Shown: one piece after another, positions 1-7,798 of the stretch
Position numbering within the stretch: position 1 is the stretch's first letter
How the letters are laid out: the number at the start of each line of letters is the position of its first letter
From: Mycobacterium sp. AZCC_0083
GTDB taxonomy: Bacteria > Actinomycetota > Actinomycetes > Mycobacteriales > Mycobacteriaceae
Direction: 5' to 3'
Length of the DNA: 64,000 bases
NCBI RefSeq assembly: GCF_014202335.1
Contig: NZ_JACHGP010000002.1
Span: 186,001 to 250,000, forward strand
The notes under the pieces: generated by a model
Told to the model about the DNA's origin: nothing
Seen by the model: only the letters and a program-made list of their open reading frames with translations
The model's database searches: none
Translations under genes and position numbers: made by a program

Positions 1-1197
1 CGGCAGCAGGGCCGCCACCACCGCGACCGCGTGCAGTCGCGGCACCGCCTGGAACGCTTGCGCCCCAATCAGCAAGCCGATGTACAACAGGATCGGCACG
101 ATCGCAGGCACCGGCAATAGCGCATCGAGCACGCCGAAGAGGCCGACGAAGCAGAACAATCCGATGACCACGCCGCTGGCCAGCGAGTAGCCGGCCCGAC
201 CTCCTGCGTCCTTCCAGCCGGGGTGGCCGATGTACACCGCGGGCGGGAAGGGAGACCCGAACGCCGACCCGATGCAGGCGCCGGCGCCGTCAGCGAGCAG
301 CACGCTGCGCAGGTTGTAGTTGTCCCCGGCAGCGGCCGCGCTCTCCACGTTGCTCATCGCCTCGGTGAAGTTGTAGACGCCCAACGGTATAGCGGTGCCG
401 AGGAGGGGTGCGAGGTGTGACAACCCGGCGAACAACATGTCCACCCGGAGGTCGGGGACGCCCAGTGCGATGTCGGAGAAAGCCTGACCGACGTCGGGTG
501 CGGACATGTAGCCGCCGATCCAGCCGATCGCCGTGCCGACCAGCAGCGCGGCGAGTCCCACCGGAATGCCGAACGGAAGCTTCACGTCGGTGAAGAAGCC
601 GATCAGGATGATCGCCAGCACCGGCAGCCCGATCCAGGCCGCTTCCCACATCTGCGCGGCGGGCCGCATCGAGATGAAGGTGATCGAGATGCCTGCCAGC
701 GTGCCGAGCATCGCGGCCCGCGGCGTGAGCTTGCGAATATACGGTCCCACGAAGGCGCCGATCATCACGATGATGCCGATCATGAACGCCCACGCAAGGC
801 CGGCCTGCCACGCCTGCATGGGATCCTTGGTGGCGAGATACACCGGCAGCATGACCACGAACACCACGATGAACATGTGCGGCACGCTCGGGCCGTACGG
901 CAATGCCGTGACGTCCGTGCGGTTTTCGCGCCGTGCCAGCCGGCGCGCCAGGAACGTGTAGTACAGGTTGCCTAGGATCAGGGCGACGCCGAGCGCGGGC
1001 AGCACGGTACCGAGCACGTCGCTGGCCGGTACCCTGACCACGCCGATCATCAGGCCTGTCAGCGTGAGGACGTTGACCAGAATGTTGAACCCGAGACCGA
1101 AGAACGCGTTCGTGTCTCCGCGCGTCCACCATGGAATGGACAACTGCGGCTTGGATATCGGCGGATCGGCGGGGGGATTGGTGACTTCAGCCGACAT
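1..1197 (-). CDS. NCS2/AzgA-type permease, 3' end outside the window
   Basis: This is an integral membrane transporter of the xanthine/uracil (NCS2, AzgA-like) family, open at the window edge, so about 399 N-terminal codons are visible. The start is the ATG at 1197, which opens MSAEVTNPPADPPIS. Many hydrophobic segments follow, with typical features: an FFGLGFNILVN stretch in the first membrane segment, the TALPYGPSVPH loop, and a later GVYNFTEAMSNVESA motif resembling the substrate-binding region of NCS2 proteins. It lies 12 bp downstream of the biuret hydrolase gene on the same strand, so it is probably the last gene of that operon. By context it most likely imports biuret or a related urea derivative or purine breakdown product; a nucleobase substrate is the alternative. 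Confidence 0.85.
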   Translation of the reverse strand, partial: MSAEVTNPPADPPISKPQLSIPWWTRGDTNAFFGLGFNILVNVLTLTGLMIGVVRVPASDVLGTVLPALGVALILGNLYYTFLARRLARRENRTDVTALPYGPSVPHMFIVVFVVMLPVYLATKDPMQAWQAGLAWAFMIGIIVMIGAFVGPYIRKLTPRAAMLGTLAGISITFISMRPAAQMWEAAWIGLPVLAIILIGFFTDVKLPFGIPVGLAALLVGTAIGWIGGYMSAPDVGQAFSDIALGVPDLRVDMLFAGLSHLAPLLGTAIPLGVYNFTEAMSNVESAAAAGDNYNLRSVLLADGAGACIGSAFGSPFPPAVYIGHPGWKDAGGRAGYSLASGVVIGLFCFVGLFGVLDALLPVPAIVPILLYIGLLIGAQAFQAVPRLHAVAVVAALLP

Positions 1198-1209
1198 GAT
1201 GTCGTCCTC

Positions 1210-1911
1210 TCAGACCTGGGAAAGGGGAGTGGTGGTGAGTTGGTGAAGCGCCGGAATCACGGCCGCGCTGTCGGCGACCCATCCGAAGATGCCGCCCTGT
1301 GCCTTGATCATCTCCAGCCCTACGCGCTGGAATTCCGGGAAATACGAACCGACGCAATCGGATACGACGAGACACTCGTAGCCCCGGTCGTTGGCCTCCC
1401 TGGTGGTGGTGTGCACGCACACCTCGGTGGTGACGCCGGTGATCAGCAGTTGGGTGATGCCGGCGCCGACCAGTTCGTCCTGGAGTTCGGTGGCGTAGAA
1501 CGCGCCCTTGCCGGGCTTGTCGATCACCAGCTCGCCGTCGATCGGTGTCAGCTCGTCGACGATGTCGTGGCCGTACTCGCCGCGGATCAGGATCCGGCCG
1601 TACTTGCCTGGGTCGCCGATGCGCTTCGACGGCGCGCCGCGTTTGAGCTTGGCAGGCGGGCAGTCGGACAGGTCGGGGCGATGCCCTTCCCGGGTGTGGA
1701 TCACCATCACACCGGCATCGCGGGCCGCAGCGATCAGCGCCGCCAGCGGCGGTACCACCTTGAGGAGTTGGTCGACGTCGTTGCCAAGACTCTCGCCGAA
1801 ACCGCCTGGCAGCAGGAAGTCTCGCTGCATGTCGATGACGATCAGCGCGGTCTTGCCCGCCGCCAGCGTGAAGGCGGACGGTTCGGCGGGCACGTCGATG
1901 GATGGGCTCAT
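1210..1911 (-). CDS. biuH: Biuret amidohydrolase (cysteine hydrolase, isochorismatase fold)
   Basis: This 233-residue cytosolic enzyme of the isochorismatase-like cysteine hydrolase family probably hydrolyses biuret to allophanate and ammonia. The family triad is visible as Asp27 (VIDMQRDF), Lys132 (DKPGKGAF) and Cys165 (TGVTTEVCV). Segments HTREGHRPDL, IGDPGKYGRIL, RGEYGHDI and REANDRGYECL match the Rhizobium biuret hydrolase as I remember it, closer than to generic isochorismatases. The ATG start at 1911 overlaps the stop of the upstream allophanate hydrolase gene by 4 bp, indicating translational coupling. An allophanate hydrolase next door makes biuret a far better guess than ureidoacrylate or triuret. 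Confidence 0.85.
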   Translation of the reverse strand: MSPSIDVPAEPSAFTLAAGKTALIVIDMQRDFLLPGGFGESLGNDVDQLLKVVPPLAALIAAARDAGVMVIHTREGHRPDLSDCPPAKLKRGAPSKRIGDPGKYGRILIRGEYGHDIVDELTPIDGELVIDKPGKGAFYATELQDELVGAGITQLLITGVTTEVCVHTTTREANDRGYECLVVSDCVGSYFPEFQRVGLEMIKAQGGIFGWVADSAAVIPALHQLTTTPLSQV

Positions 1912-3329
1912 ACGGGCTCCTCGGAGGTCGTGGGAACGGAACGCAGGACAGGGGCGGTGGCGGGGCGGCGCACCGTGCGCGGCTCGTCGAGGATCTGTGC
2001 CGCCAGTTGAAGGACGGTGTCGTCGGAGAGCGCCGCGCCGAGCAGCATCGCGCTGAACGGCCGGCCGTCTGCCGCGACACCGAGCGGAACGGCGACACCC
2101 AAGAGGTCGAGCAGGTTTCCGAAATGGGTGTAGTGACCGAGCACCGTGTTGCAGTCGATGGGCCTGGCGAGGACTTCGTCGACGGTGAAGGTGGTGCCGA
2201 TGGTCGGCACCACGAACACGTCCATGCGCTGCCACAGGTGGCCAACCTCCGCCTTGAGTTCCTGCAGGCGTTGCAGCGCCGCGAAAGCGTCCACGGCCGT
2301 GTACTTCTCGCCACTGCGGAGGATGTCGCGGACCACGGGGTGGATCGACTCCGGCCGCTCGTTGAGGAAGTCGCCGAATTCGACGAGCCGTTCGGCGACC
2401 CACGGGCCCTGGTAGAGCAGCGCGCCCGCGGCCAGGAAGGGTTCGAGGGAGACGTCGACGATGGTCACTTGGCGGGCGAGGTGCTCCCGGAATCCGAGGT
2501 GCGCCTCGCGAAGCGCGGCATCGCCGAAGAACTCGAGTTCGCTCACCGGCGGCAGCCCGACCCGGATGGGTGCGCCCGCATACCGCAGACCGCCGTCGCG
2601 CGACCACGCATCGCCGTCGTCGCGGCCTGCCATCACGTCGAAGACGCGGTCGACGTCGTCGATGCAGCCGGCCATCACGCTGATGCAGTCCAAGGACTTG
2701 CACGCCGGCACCAGGCCCACGGTGCTGATCAGCCCACGCGACGGCTTGAACCCGACGACCCCGTTCAGTGCGGCGGGCACACGACCCGAGCCCGCGGTGT
2801 CGGTGGCCACGGCGAACGGCACCTGGCCGAGCGCCACGGCCAGCGCCGATCCCGAACTCGATCCGCCCGAGATCATCTCGCCGCCGTAGACGCTGCGCGG
2901 CACGGTGTGCGGCGTCCTGGTGCCGTTCAGCCCGGTGGCGAACTGATCGAGGTTGGTCTTGCCGACGTAGAGGGCGCCCGCGTCGAGCAACCGCTGCACC
3001 GCAGGTGCGGTGGCCGACGGTACGTAGGCGTAGTCCGGACACGACAGCGTCGTTGGCACGCCCTCGACGTCGATGCTGTCCTTCACCCCGAACGGCACGC
3101 CGTAGAGCGGCAGTGTCCGCGCGCCAGGACGATTCTCGATCGCGGCTGCGGCGGCGAGCAATTCGTCACGCGGCACCGTCGACAGCCAGGTCCCGTCGTC
3201 GCCACGCGCGGCGATGGCGTCGGCTACCCGAAGCGCGGTCTTGGTCGGCGAACCGGTGCCCGCGGCGTGGGAGTCGAGAATCTCGGCCACCGACGGTCCG
3301 ATGGACGGTCCATGCGTTTCATAGGCCAT
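1908..3329 (-). CDS. Allophanate hydrolase (amidase-signature family)
   Basis: This 473-residue amidase-signature enzyme probably hydrolyses allophanate to ammonia and CO2, the step after biuret hydrolysis. The Ser-Ser-Lys triad is recognisable: Lys83 in PFGVKDSID, Ser157 in GGSSSGS, and the nucleophile Ser181 in TDTAGSGR. The length corresponds to the amidase domain plus a short tail; the extra C-terminal domain of about 130 residues found in full-length AtzF enzymes is absent. The ATG at 3329 lies 2 bp from a perfect inverted repeat that is a probable GntR operator. The stop overlaps the biuret hydrolase start. A different amide substrate is possible but the operon argues for allophanate. 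Confidence 0.8.
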   Translation of the reverse strand: MAYETHGPSIGPSVAEILDSHAAGTGSPTKTALRVADAIAARGDDGTWLSTVPRDELLAAAAAIENRPGARTLPLYGVPFGVKDSIDVEGVPTTLSCPDYAYVPSATAPAVQRLLDAGALYVGKTNLDQFATGLNGTRTPHTVPRSVYGGEMISGGSSSGSALAVALGQVPFAVATDTAGSGRVPAALNGVVGFKPSRGLISTVGLVPACKSLDCISVMAGCIDDVDRVFDVMAGRDDGDAWSRDGGLRYAGAPIRVGLPPVSELEFFGDAALREAHLGFREHLARQVTIVDVSLEPFLAAGALLYQGPWVAERLVEFGDFLNERPESIHPVVRDILRSGEKYTAVDAFAALQRLQELKAEVGHLWQRMDVFVVPTIGTTFTVDEVLARPIDCNTVLGHYTHFGNLLDLLGVAVPLGVAADGRPFSAMLLGAALSDDTVLQLAAQILDEPRTVRRPATAPVLRSVPTTSEEPV

Positions 3330-3330
3330 G

Positions 3331-3349
3331 TCTGTCGATTGTCGACAGA
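3331..3349. promoter_or_regulatory. Probable GntR operator upstream of the allophanate/biuret operon
   Basis: A perfect inverted repeat, TCTGTCGATTGTCGACAGA (8-bp arms, 3-bp spacer), sits 2-20 bp before the allophanate hydrolase start codon. Its TTGTCGACA core fits the short palindromes bound by FCD-type GntR repressors. A related site precedes the GntR gene itself. Binding by the adjacent regulator is inferred. Its position implies a very short leader or a leaderless transcript. Confidence 0.65.
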
Positions 3350-3386
3350 ATCATGGCGGTTTCAGTACGGCCGTGTATCGATCGTG

Positions 3387-4076
3387 TTAGCGATTTTGCT
3401 GGCGTCCCGATTCCAGGTCCAGGTAGTGCAGATGACCGTGGTCCTCCAGCGCCGTGATCACGGTTTGCGCGTCGTTGGACTCCAACGCGGACAGGATCGC
3501 CTGATGCCTGACGATGCCGTCGTCGGCCCGGTGGTGGCGGGCCTCCTCCCTGAGGTTCATCGCCATGGGGAGTTGGAGCTTGAGCAGGATGGGTTCGAGT
3601 GCGATGTCGAGCTGACGGTTGTCTGCGAGTTCGACGACGGCGGCGTGGAACACCCGATGCGCATCGTCACGTTCCAGTTCATCGACCGCGCAACGCATTC
3701 GATCGAGCGCCGCGCGGACCGGCAGGAGCGCCACCGCGGGTTCGGCCAGTGGAAGGGCCATCTCGATGGCGTGCCGTTCCAGGACGTGGCGCAGTGCGAA
3801 GAGTTGCAGGATGTCCGTCGTCGACCATTCGGTGACCCGCGAACCGCGGCGGGGGAGGTGCTCGACGAGTCCCTGCTGAGCGAGTAGCCGCAACGCCTCC
3901 CGCAGCGGCGCCCTGCTGATGCCGAGGTCGGCGCACAGCTGTTCTTCGACGATCTTGTCGCCCGGCTTGAGCGATCCGCTGAGGATCGCGGCGCGCATCC
4001 GGTGCGCGGCGACGTCGACCAGCGACACGGGCAGGTCGGGTCGCGCGCCGTCGCCGTGCAGTCTGGCCGCTCTCAC
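3387..4076 (-). CDS. GntR-family regulator, FCD subfamily
   Basis: This transcription factor has an N-terminal winged helix-turn-helix (about residues 18-82, including SRAPLREALRLLAQQGLVE and LPRRGSRV) and an all-helical FCD effector domain. The FCD domain carries metal-ligand-like His and Asp residues (RHVLERH, VFHAAVVELADN, IVRHQAIL, LEDHGHLH). I chose the GTG at 4076 (229 residues); a GTG at 4082 is nearly as good, since a GAGG motif serves either. It lies 57 bp upstream of the allophanate hydrolase gene on the same strand. Similar palindromes precede both genes, so it probably represses itself and the catabolic genes, released by biuret, allophanate or a related metabolite. Confidence 0.85.
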   Translation of the reverse strand: MRAARLHGDGARPDLPVSLVDVAAHRMRAAILSGSLKPGDKIVEEQLCADLGISRAPLREALRLLAQQGLVEHLPRRGSRVTEWSTTDILQLFALRHVLERHAIEMALPLAEPAVALLPVRAALDRMRCAVDELERDDAHRVFHAAVVELADNRQLDIALEPILLKLQLPMAMNLREEARHHRADDGIVRHQAILSALESNDAQTVITALEDHGHLHYLDLESGRQQNR

Positions 4077-4100
4077 GCACACCCCGCCTCTGTCAGAATC

Positions 4101-4133
4101 TGCCGATTGAATTCTGCCGATTGTCGACGATCG
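4101..4133. promoter_or_regulatory. Second GntR-type operator, before the GntR gene
   Basis: The imperfect palindrome GATTGTCGACGATC (4119-4132) shares the ATTGTCGAC core with the site at 3331-3349. It is preceded by a direct repeat, TGCCGATTG at 4101-4109 and again at 4115-4123. Its position 25-57 bp upstream of the GntR start suggests autoregulation. Confidence 0.5.
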
Positions 4134-4173
4134 TAGGAACTTTCCGGCCGGCGTGCTTCGTTGCGGCCTGGTG

Positions 4174-4824
4174 ATGACCGCAGCGATGTCCGTGATGGAG
4201 CCCCTCCCGACCCTGCCTGAACAGGCCGAACGCCTCCTCGAACTCGGTGTACACCGGCTCGCCGGATGGCCCGAGAAGCGGTTGCGCGGCGTCGCCGAAG
4301 CCGCGGCAGGAAAGGGTTCATTGCTGGCGATCCACCCCGATGTGGTGGCGGCGTCCGTGCTCATACCGCTACTGAACCTGTCCGGGAAGCAGGGTTTCCT
4401 GGTCGTCGACATGCCCGACGTCGACGAGTTCGTTCCGACCGTCGAGCTGCCGGATTCGCCCGTCTACCTCGTCGACGGAATCGACCGCGGTGATGCGATG
4501 GCCAACTGGAGTCCTGACGAGGCCGATCCGGCCATCGCGGCCGCGAGCCGGACGCCGCTGACCCTCACCGAGGGCCTGCACTGGCTGCTGCAGCGCCCGG
4601 ATACCCTGCAGCGCGGGCGCTGCTTCATGACCATCGGATCCCGCAAGCCCAAGCCGAGCGGCGCGCTGGATGCCAGGACCCCGGCGATCTGGATCAGCAA
4701 CGGCACCGGGCGCGACGGCGCGGACAACCGGAACGCGCCGAAGGTCGGCTGGTGCTGGGCGGGCAATCGGCACACCTGGCTGGGCTTCGCATCAGCCGGG
4801 CGCCGGCTCACCGCCGACGGATGA
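4174..4824 (+). CDS. DUF5701-family protein of unknown function
   Basis: This soluble protein of about 216 residues resembles the actinobacterial DUF5701 family, as far as I recall it; no function is known. It has no signal peptide or membrane span. Recognisable stretches are LLAIHPDVVAASVLIPLL, LVVDMPDVDEFVP, ALHWLLQRPDTL-like LTEGLHWLLQ and a conserved C-terminal PAIWISNGTGRDG...VGWCWAGNRHTWLGFASAG. Alternative starts exist at GTG 4153, GTG 4171, ATG 4186 and ATG 4195; none has a clear ribosome-binding site, so the start is uncertain. It is divergent from the GntR gene and overlaps the 3' end of the convergent P450 gene by 17 bp. Confidence 0.65.
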   Translation: MTAAMSVMEPLPTLPEQAERLLELGVHRLAGWPEKRLRGVAEAAAGKGSLLAIHPDVVAASVLIPLLNLSGKQGFLVVDMPDVDEFVPTVELPDSPVYLVDGIDRGDAMANWSPDEADPAIAAASRTPLTLTEGLHWLLQRPDTLQRGRCFMTIGSRKPKPSGALDARTPAIWISNGTGRDGADNRNAPKVGWCWAGNRHTWLGFASAGRRLTADG

Positions 4825-6103
4825 CGTCAAGCCGCACCTCCCGTCGCGGTACCACCGCGATCCCTCGTGGCACTGATCGGGGCGGCCTGCGACGGCGTTC
4901 ACGCTTCGACATCCTCAGCTCCACCGAGTTCATCAAGGTGCCTACCGAGATCGCTAGCTCGTAGGCCGCGAACGCCGCACCCGGACAGCGCCGAAACCCG
5001 CCGCCGAAGGGTAGGTACTCAAAGGGCGTCGGCGCCTTGGCGAGGAATCGATCGGGATTGAACCGATTGGGGTCCTCCCAAATCGTCGGATCGAAATGCA
5101 CTGCGGGCACAGCGATGCCGACGATGTCACCGGGCGCCCAGGCAAGGCCACCGACGGTCAGAGGTGCGGTGAGCCGTCGCATCACGATGGGCACGGCCGG
5201 ATGCATGCGCAGCGCCTCGGACACCACGGCAGACAGGTAGGGGAGTGCGGGCAGCGCCGCCGCGCTCGACACGCCGTTCAGCTCGGCGACGGCGCGATCG
5301 CGGATCGTAGGCTCGCGGTGAATGTGATAGAGCGCCCACATCAGCGCGCCCGCTGTGGTGTCGTGGCCGGCGACGACGAGCGTGCGCAGTTGCTGATGAA
5401 AGTCGTCGGGATCCATTGCCGCGGCGTTCTTTTCGGCGAGCAGCACGCCGAGCACGCTCGGATCAGCGGCATCGGGTCTGCTGGTCCGGACTTGTCGGCT
5501 CAGCAGTGTGTCGAAGCGGTCCCGCAATCGGATGAGCCGCGCCCACGGGCCCAATCCCGCAAATTCCTTGCGCAACCACGGCAAGAGCATCAGCGGCGCC
5601 GTGTTCGCGTGCATCAACGCCGTTGCGACGTCGGCGACCTCCTGGTATCCCTCGGCGTTCTCGACGCCGAACATGGCGAGCACGATGATTCGCAGCGTGA
5701 TCGAACGTGCCGCCGTAGCGATGGGTATCCGCCGTCCTGGACGCCACGCCGCCGATTCGTTGGATGCCGCCCGCGCCATCATCTCCGCCCGGGCGCGCAT
5801 GCGCTGACCGTGCAGTGCACCCATCAGCATCCGTCTTTTGGACCGGTGATCGTCGCCGGAAATGAGGATGACCGAGTTCTTACCGACGATCGGCTCGATC
5901 GGATTCGGAGTCGGCGCCTCCAGTATCTCGGCGGGTGCGGTGAGCAGATCACGCGCCGCGTCCGCGGAAGCGAAGAAGTGCACCGGGCCGAGGCGTGGAA
6001 AGACGACGGTGAACGGGCCGCGTCGGCCCGTCTGGCGGCGGAAGAAACCGTCTGGATCGAGTCCCGCCCATATGGAGCGAAACACTGTTGGAATATCGAC
6101 CAC
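4808..6103 (-). CDS. Cytochrome P450
   Basis: This 431-residue soluble bacterial P450 is a haem-thiolate monooxygenase. It shows the I-helix oxygen-binding motif AGHDTT (245-250), the K-helix ExxR (Glu296 to Arg299 in SEALRM), the PDRF meander (PDRFLAKAP) and the haem-ligand loop FGGGFRRCPG with Cys373. The ETLR/EALR-MHP-VP architecture and the long F/G region look more like the CYP110/CYP138 side of the family than CYP124/125. No ferredoxin or reductase gene is adjacent, so the redox partner lies elsewhere. The start is a GTG at 6103 with a weak upstream signal. The substrate cannot be told from sequence. Confidence 0.9.
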   Translation of the reverse strand: MVDIPTVFRSIWAGLDPDGFFRRQTGRRGPFTVVFPRLGPVHFFASADAARDLLTAPAEILEAPTPNPIEPIVGKNSVILISGDDHRSKRRMLMGALHGQRMRARAEMMARAASNESAAWRPGRRIPIATAARSITLRIIVLAMFGVENAEGYQEVADVATALMHANTAPLMLLPWLRKEFAGLGPWARLIRLRDRFDTLLSRQVRTSRPDAADPSVLGVLLAEKNAAAMDPDDFHQQLRTLVVAGHDTTAGALMWALYHIHREPTIRDRAVAELNGVSSAAALPALPYLSAVVSEALRMHPAVPIVMRRLTAPLTVGGLAWAPGDIVGIAVPAVHFDPTIWEDPNRFNPDRFLAKAPTPFEYLPFGGGFRRCPGAAFAAYELAISVGTLMNSVELRMSKRERRRRPPRSVPRGIAVVPRREVRLDVIRRR

Positions 6104-6256
6104 TCTTGGTACACGCAGCGGAACCGGGAATCAGTTCTGGTGGAGGGCTGTGACTTTCGCTACCCGACGCCCTCAGTTGTGGCGGCCGACACCCTGCCCT
6201 CCGGCCGAACCAATAGCCACCCCGCACGGTCATGCGACACGTTGCGGACGCGCTCC

Positions 6257-7099
6257 TCAGGTTTGAGTCTCGACGTCACACCGTGCGCGGTGGGCCGATT
6301 CGACGAACGGCAGCACCGCGTCCAGCCAGGCGTTGGGTTCTCCCGCAAAGACCACGTGACCGGTGCCAAGCCCGACGAACGTCGAACCGGGAATCGCGGA
6401 GTGAACCGCCTCGCCCCATTTGACCGGAGCGGTGAGATCCTTTGTACCCCAGGTGATCAGCACCGGAGCGGTGATGGCGTCGGCACGTTGCCGGAGATCG
6501 TGTCCGGGGTCGGTGAAACTGCGCCACAGCGCGGCCGCCGTCCGCGACCCGTCCGCGGTGCGTGCCCTGGCGACCACGCGGCGCACCATCGCCCGCTCGG
6601 CCGGTGTTCTGGCGTGCATGTAGGCCGGAACCGACAGCGGGGCGACGGCGCGGATCACCGCGGGCTTGCCCATGACCGCACAGAATGCTCGGATGAACGC
6701 GGTGTGGGCAGTGAAGCCGCCGGTATTGACCAGGACCACTCCTGCGATGCGGTCAGGCCGCTCCAGGGCGAGGCGGCATGCCGCGTAGCCGCCTACGGAG
6801 TTCCCGACCACGACGACGTTGCGTAGGTCGAGCCGATCGACGAATTCGACTGCCAGATCGCCGAACTGGACGGCACCGAGGGGTTCGTCGAGCACGGGGG
6901 ACTCGCCGTGGCCGGGCCAGTCGAGCGCGATCACGCGGCGTCCCCGACCGAGCGCGTCATGCACCGAGGCGTAGTCGGTGCGGTCGTGCAGTGCCGCGTG
7001 CAGCAGCAGGACCGGCGGACCCGAGCCGTCGTCGGTGTAGGAGATCGTGGCGTGTGATTCGGGGTTGGACCCAGAGACAGACAAAGTCGTGGTTGGCAT
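6257..7099 (-). CDS. Alpha/beta-fold hydrolase
   Basis: This 280-residue alpha/beta hydrolase has a complete catalytic triad: Ser101 in the nucleophile elbow GNSVGG, Asp221 (WGTKDLTAP) and His248 (GTGHVV), with an oxyanion loop at LLLHAALHD. It is probably a cytosolic esterase or C-C/C-X hydrolase; the substrate is unknown. The ATG at 7099 is preceded by a strong AAAGGA signal 8 bp upstream. It is divergent from a TetR regulator gene, with a palindrome in the 86-bp gap, so it is the likely target of that regulator. Confidence 0.85.
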   Translation of the reverse strand: MPTTTLSVSGSNPESHATISYTDDGSGPPVLLLHAALHDRTDYASVHDALGRGRRVIALDWPGHGESPVLDEPLGAVQFGDLAVEFVDRLDLRNVVVVGNSVGGYAACRLALERPDRIAGVVLVNTGGFTAHTAFIRAFCAVMGKPAVIRAVAPLSVPAYMHARTPAERAMVRRVVARARTADGSRTAAALWRSFTDPGHDLRQRADAITAPVLITWGTKDLTAPVKWGEAVHSAIPGSTFVGLGTGHVVFAGEPNAWLDAVLPFVESAHRARCDVETQT

Positions 7100-7117
7100 C
7101 GTCGAGATCCTTTCATT

Positions 7118-7129
7118 GACCGGGCGGTC
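7118..7129. promoter_or_regulatory. Candidate TetR operator between hydrolase and TetR genes
   Basis: The inverted repeat GACCG-GG-CGGTC lies in the 86-bp gap between the divergent hydrolase and TetR genes, followed directly by another GGTC. GACCG/CGGTC half-sites are common in TetR operators of actinobacteria. Binding by the adjacent TetR protein is inferred only from position. Confidence 0.5.
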
Positions 7130-7185
7130 GGTCGTTGAGTTACACTAAGCCCGAGCGATCGCAACGGCAAGAGGAGAATCTCTTC

Positions 7186-7755
7186 GTGACCGAAGTCCAC
7201 GAACTCACCGGCAACAAGCGCACGGCGGCAGCTGCGCGGACACGCCAGAAGCTGATCGAGACGGGGCTGGAACTCGCCGAGCAGCTCGGCCTCGAAGGGC
7301 TCAGCGTGAATGCCGTGGTCGCCGGTGCCGGTGTCTCGAAGGGCACGTTCTTCCACCACTTCCCGGACCGCACCGGCTATTTGGTGGCATTGCACCGACG
7401 GTTCCACGATGCGCTTGCCGACGAGTTCTTCTCGGCCGTCGGGGACATGGCACCGGGGCAACAACGGCTGGCGGTAGCCGCCAGAACCTATCTCGACGGC
7501 TGTCTGCGTTACCGCGGCGTCAAGGCCCTGCTCCTCGAAGCCAGGGGGCACCGGTCGATCGCCGACGAGGTGCTGGAGCGCAATCGGCGAAACGTGGAGA
7601 CCGTTGCGGCCGACTTCGAGGCGATGGGGCGGCGGCATCCGCGTCAGTCGGCGCGGTTGTGGGTGGCCGCGACGGCCGAGTGTGCGCTGATGGAACTCGA
7701 ACTCGGGCGGGCCGATCCCGAGGCCAGGGAGGCACTCGACGCGCTCGTCGGCTGA
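7186..7755 (+). CDS. TetR-family transcriptional regulator
   Basis: This is a one-domain TetR repressor of about 189 residues. The N-terminal helix-turn-helix is clear (LSVNAVVAGAGVSKGTFFHHFPDRTGYLVALH, about residues 39-70). The C-terminal ligand-binding region is typical in size and unassigned. I chose the GTG at 7186 because GAGGAG sits 9 bp upstream; an earlier TTG in frame has no such signal. Its divergent orientation to the alpha/beta hydrolase, with a shared palindrome, suggests it controls that gene and itself. Confidence 0.88.
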   Translation: MTEVHELTGNKRTAAAARTRQKLIETGLELAEQLGLEGLSVNAVVAGAGVSKGTFFHHFPDRTGYLVALHRRFHDALADEFFSAVGDMAPGQQRLAVAARTYLDGCLRYRGVKALLLEARGHRSIADEVLERNRRNVETVAADFEAMGRRHPRQSARLWVAATAECALMELELGRADPEAREALDALVG

Positions 7756-7776
7756 ACAGTGATTCGACACCGACGC

Positions 7777-7790
7777 TAGAACGTGTTCTA
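7777..7790. promoter_or_regulatory. KstR box (perfect palindrome)
   Basis: TAGAACGTGTTCTA matches the KstR operator consensus TnnAACnnGTTnnA at every fixed position and extends to CTAGAAC-GT-GTTCTAG (7776-7791). It lies 8 bp before the GTG start of the downstream thioesterase gene. KstR is the TetR-type repressor of cholesterol catabolism in mycobacteria. Confidence 0.8.
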
Positions 7791-7798
7791 GTTCAAAG

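Noticed and set aside
1902..3887. Long plus-strand frame of 661 codons across the allophanate hydrolase gene
   Set aside because: It is an antisense shadow of a high-GC gene; the product has no recognisable motifs and the minus-strand genes are complete and coherent.
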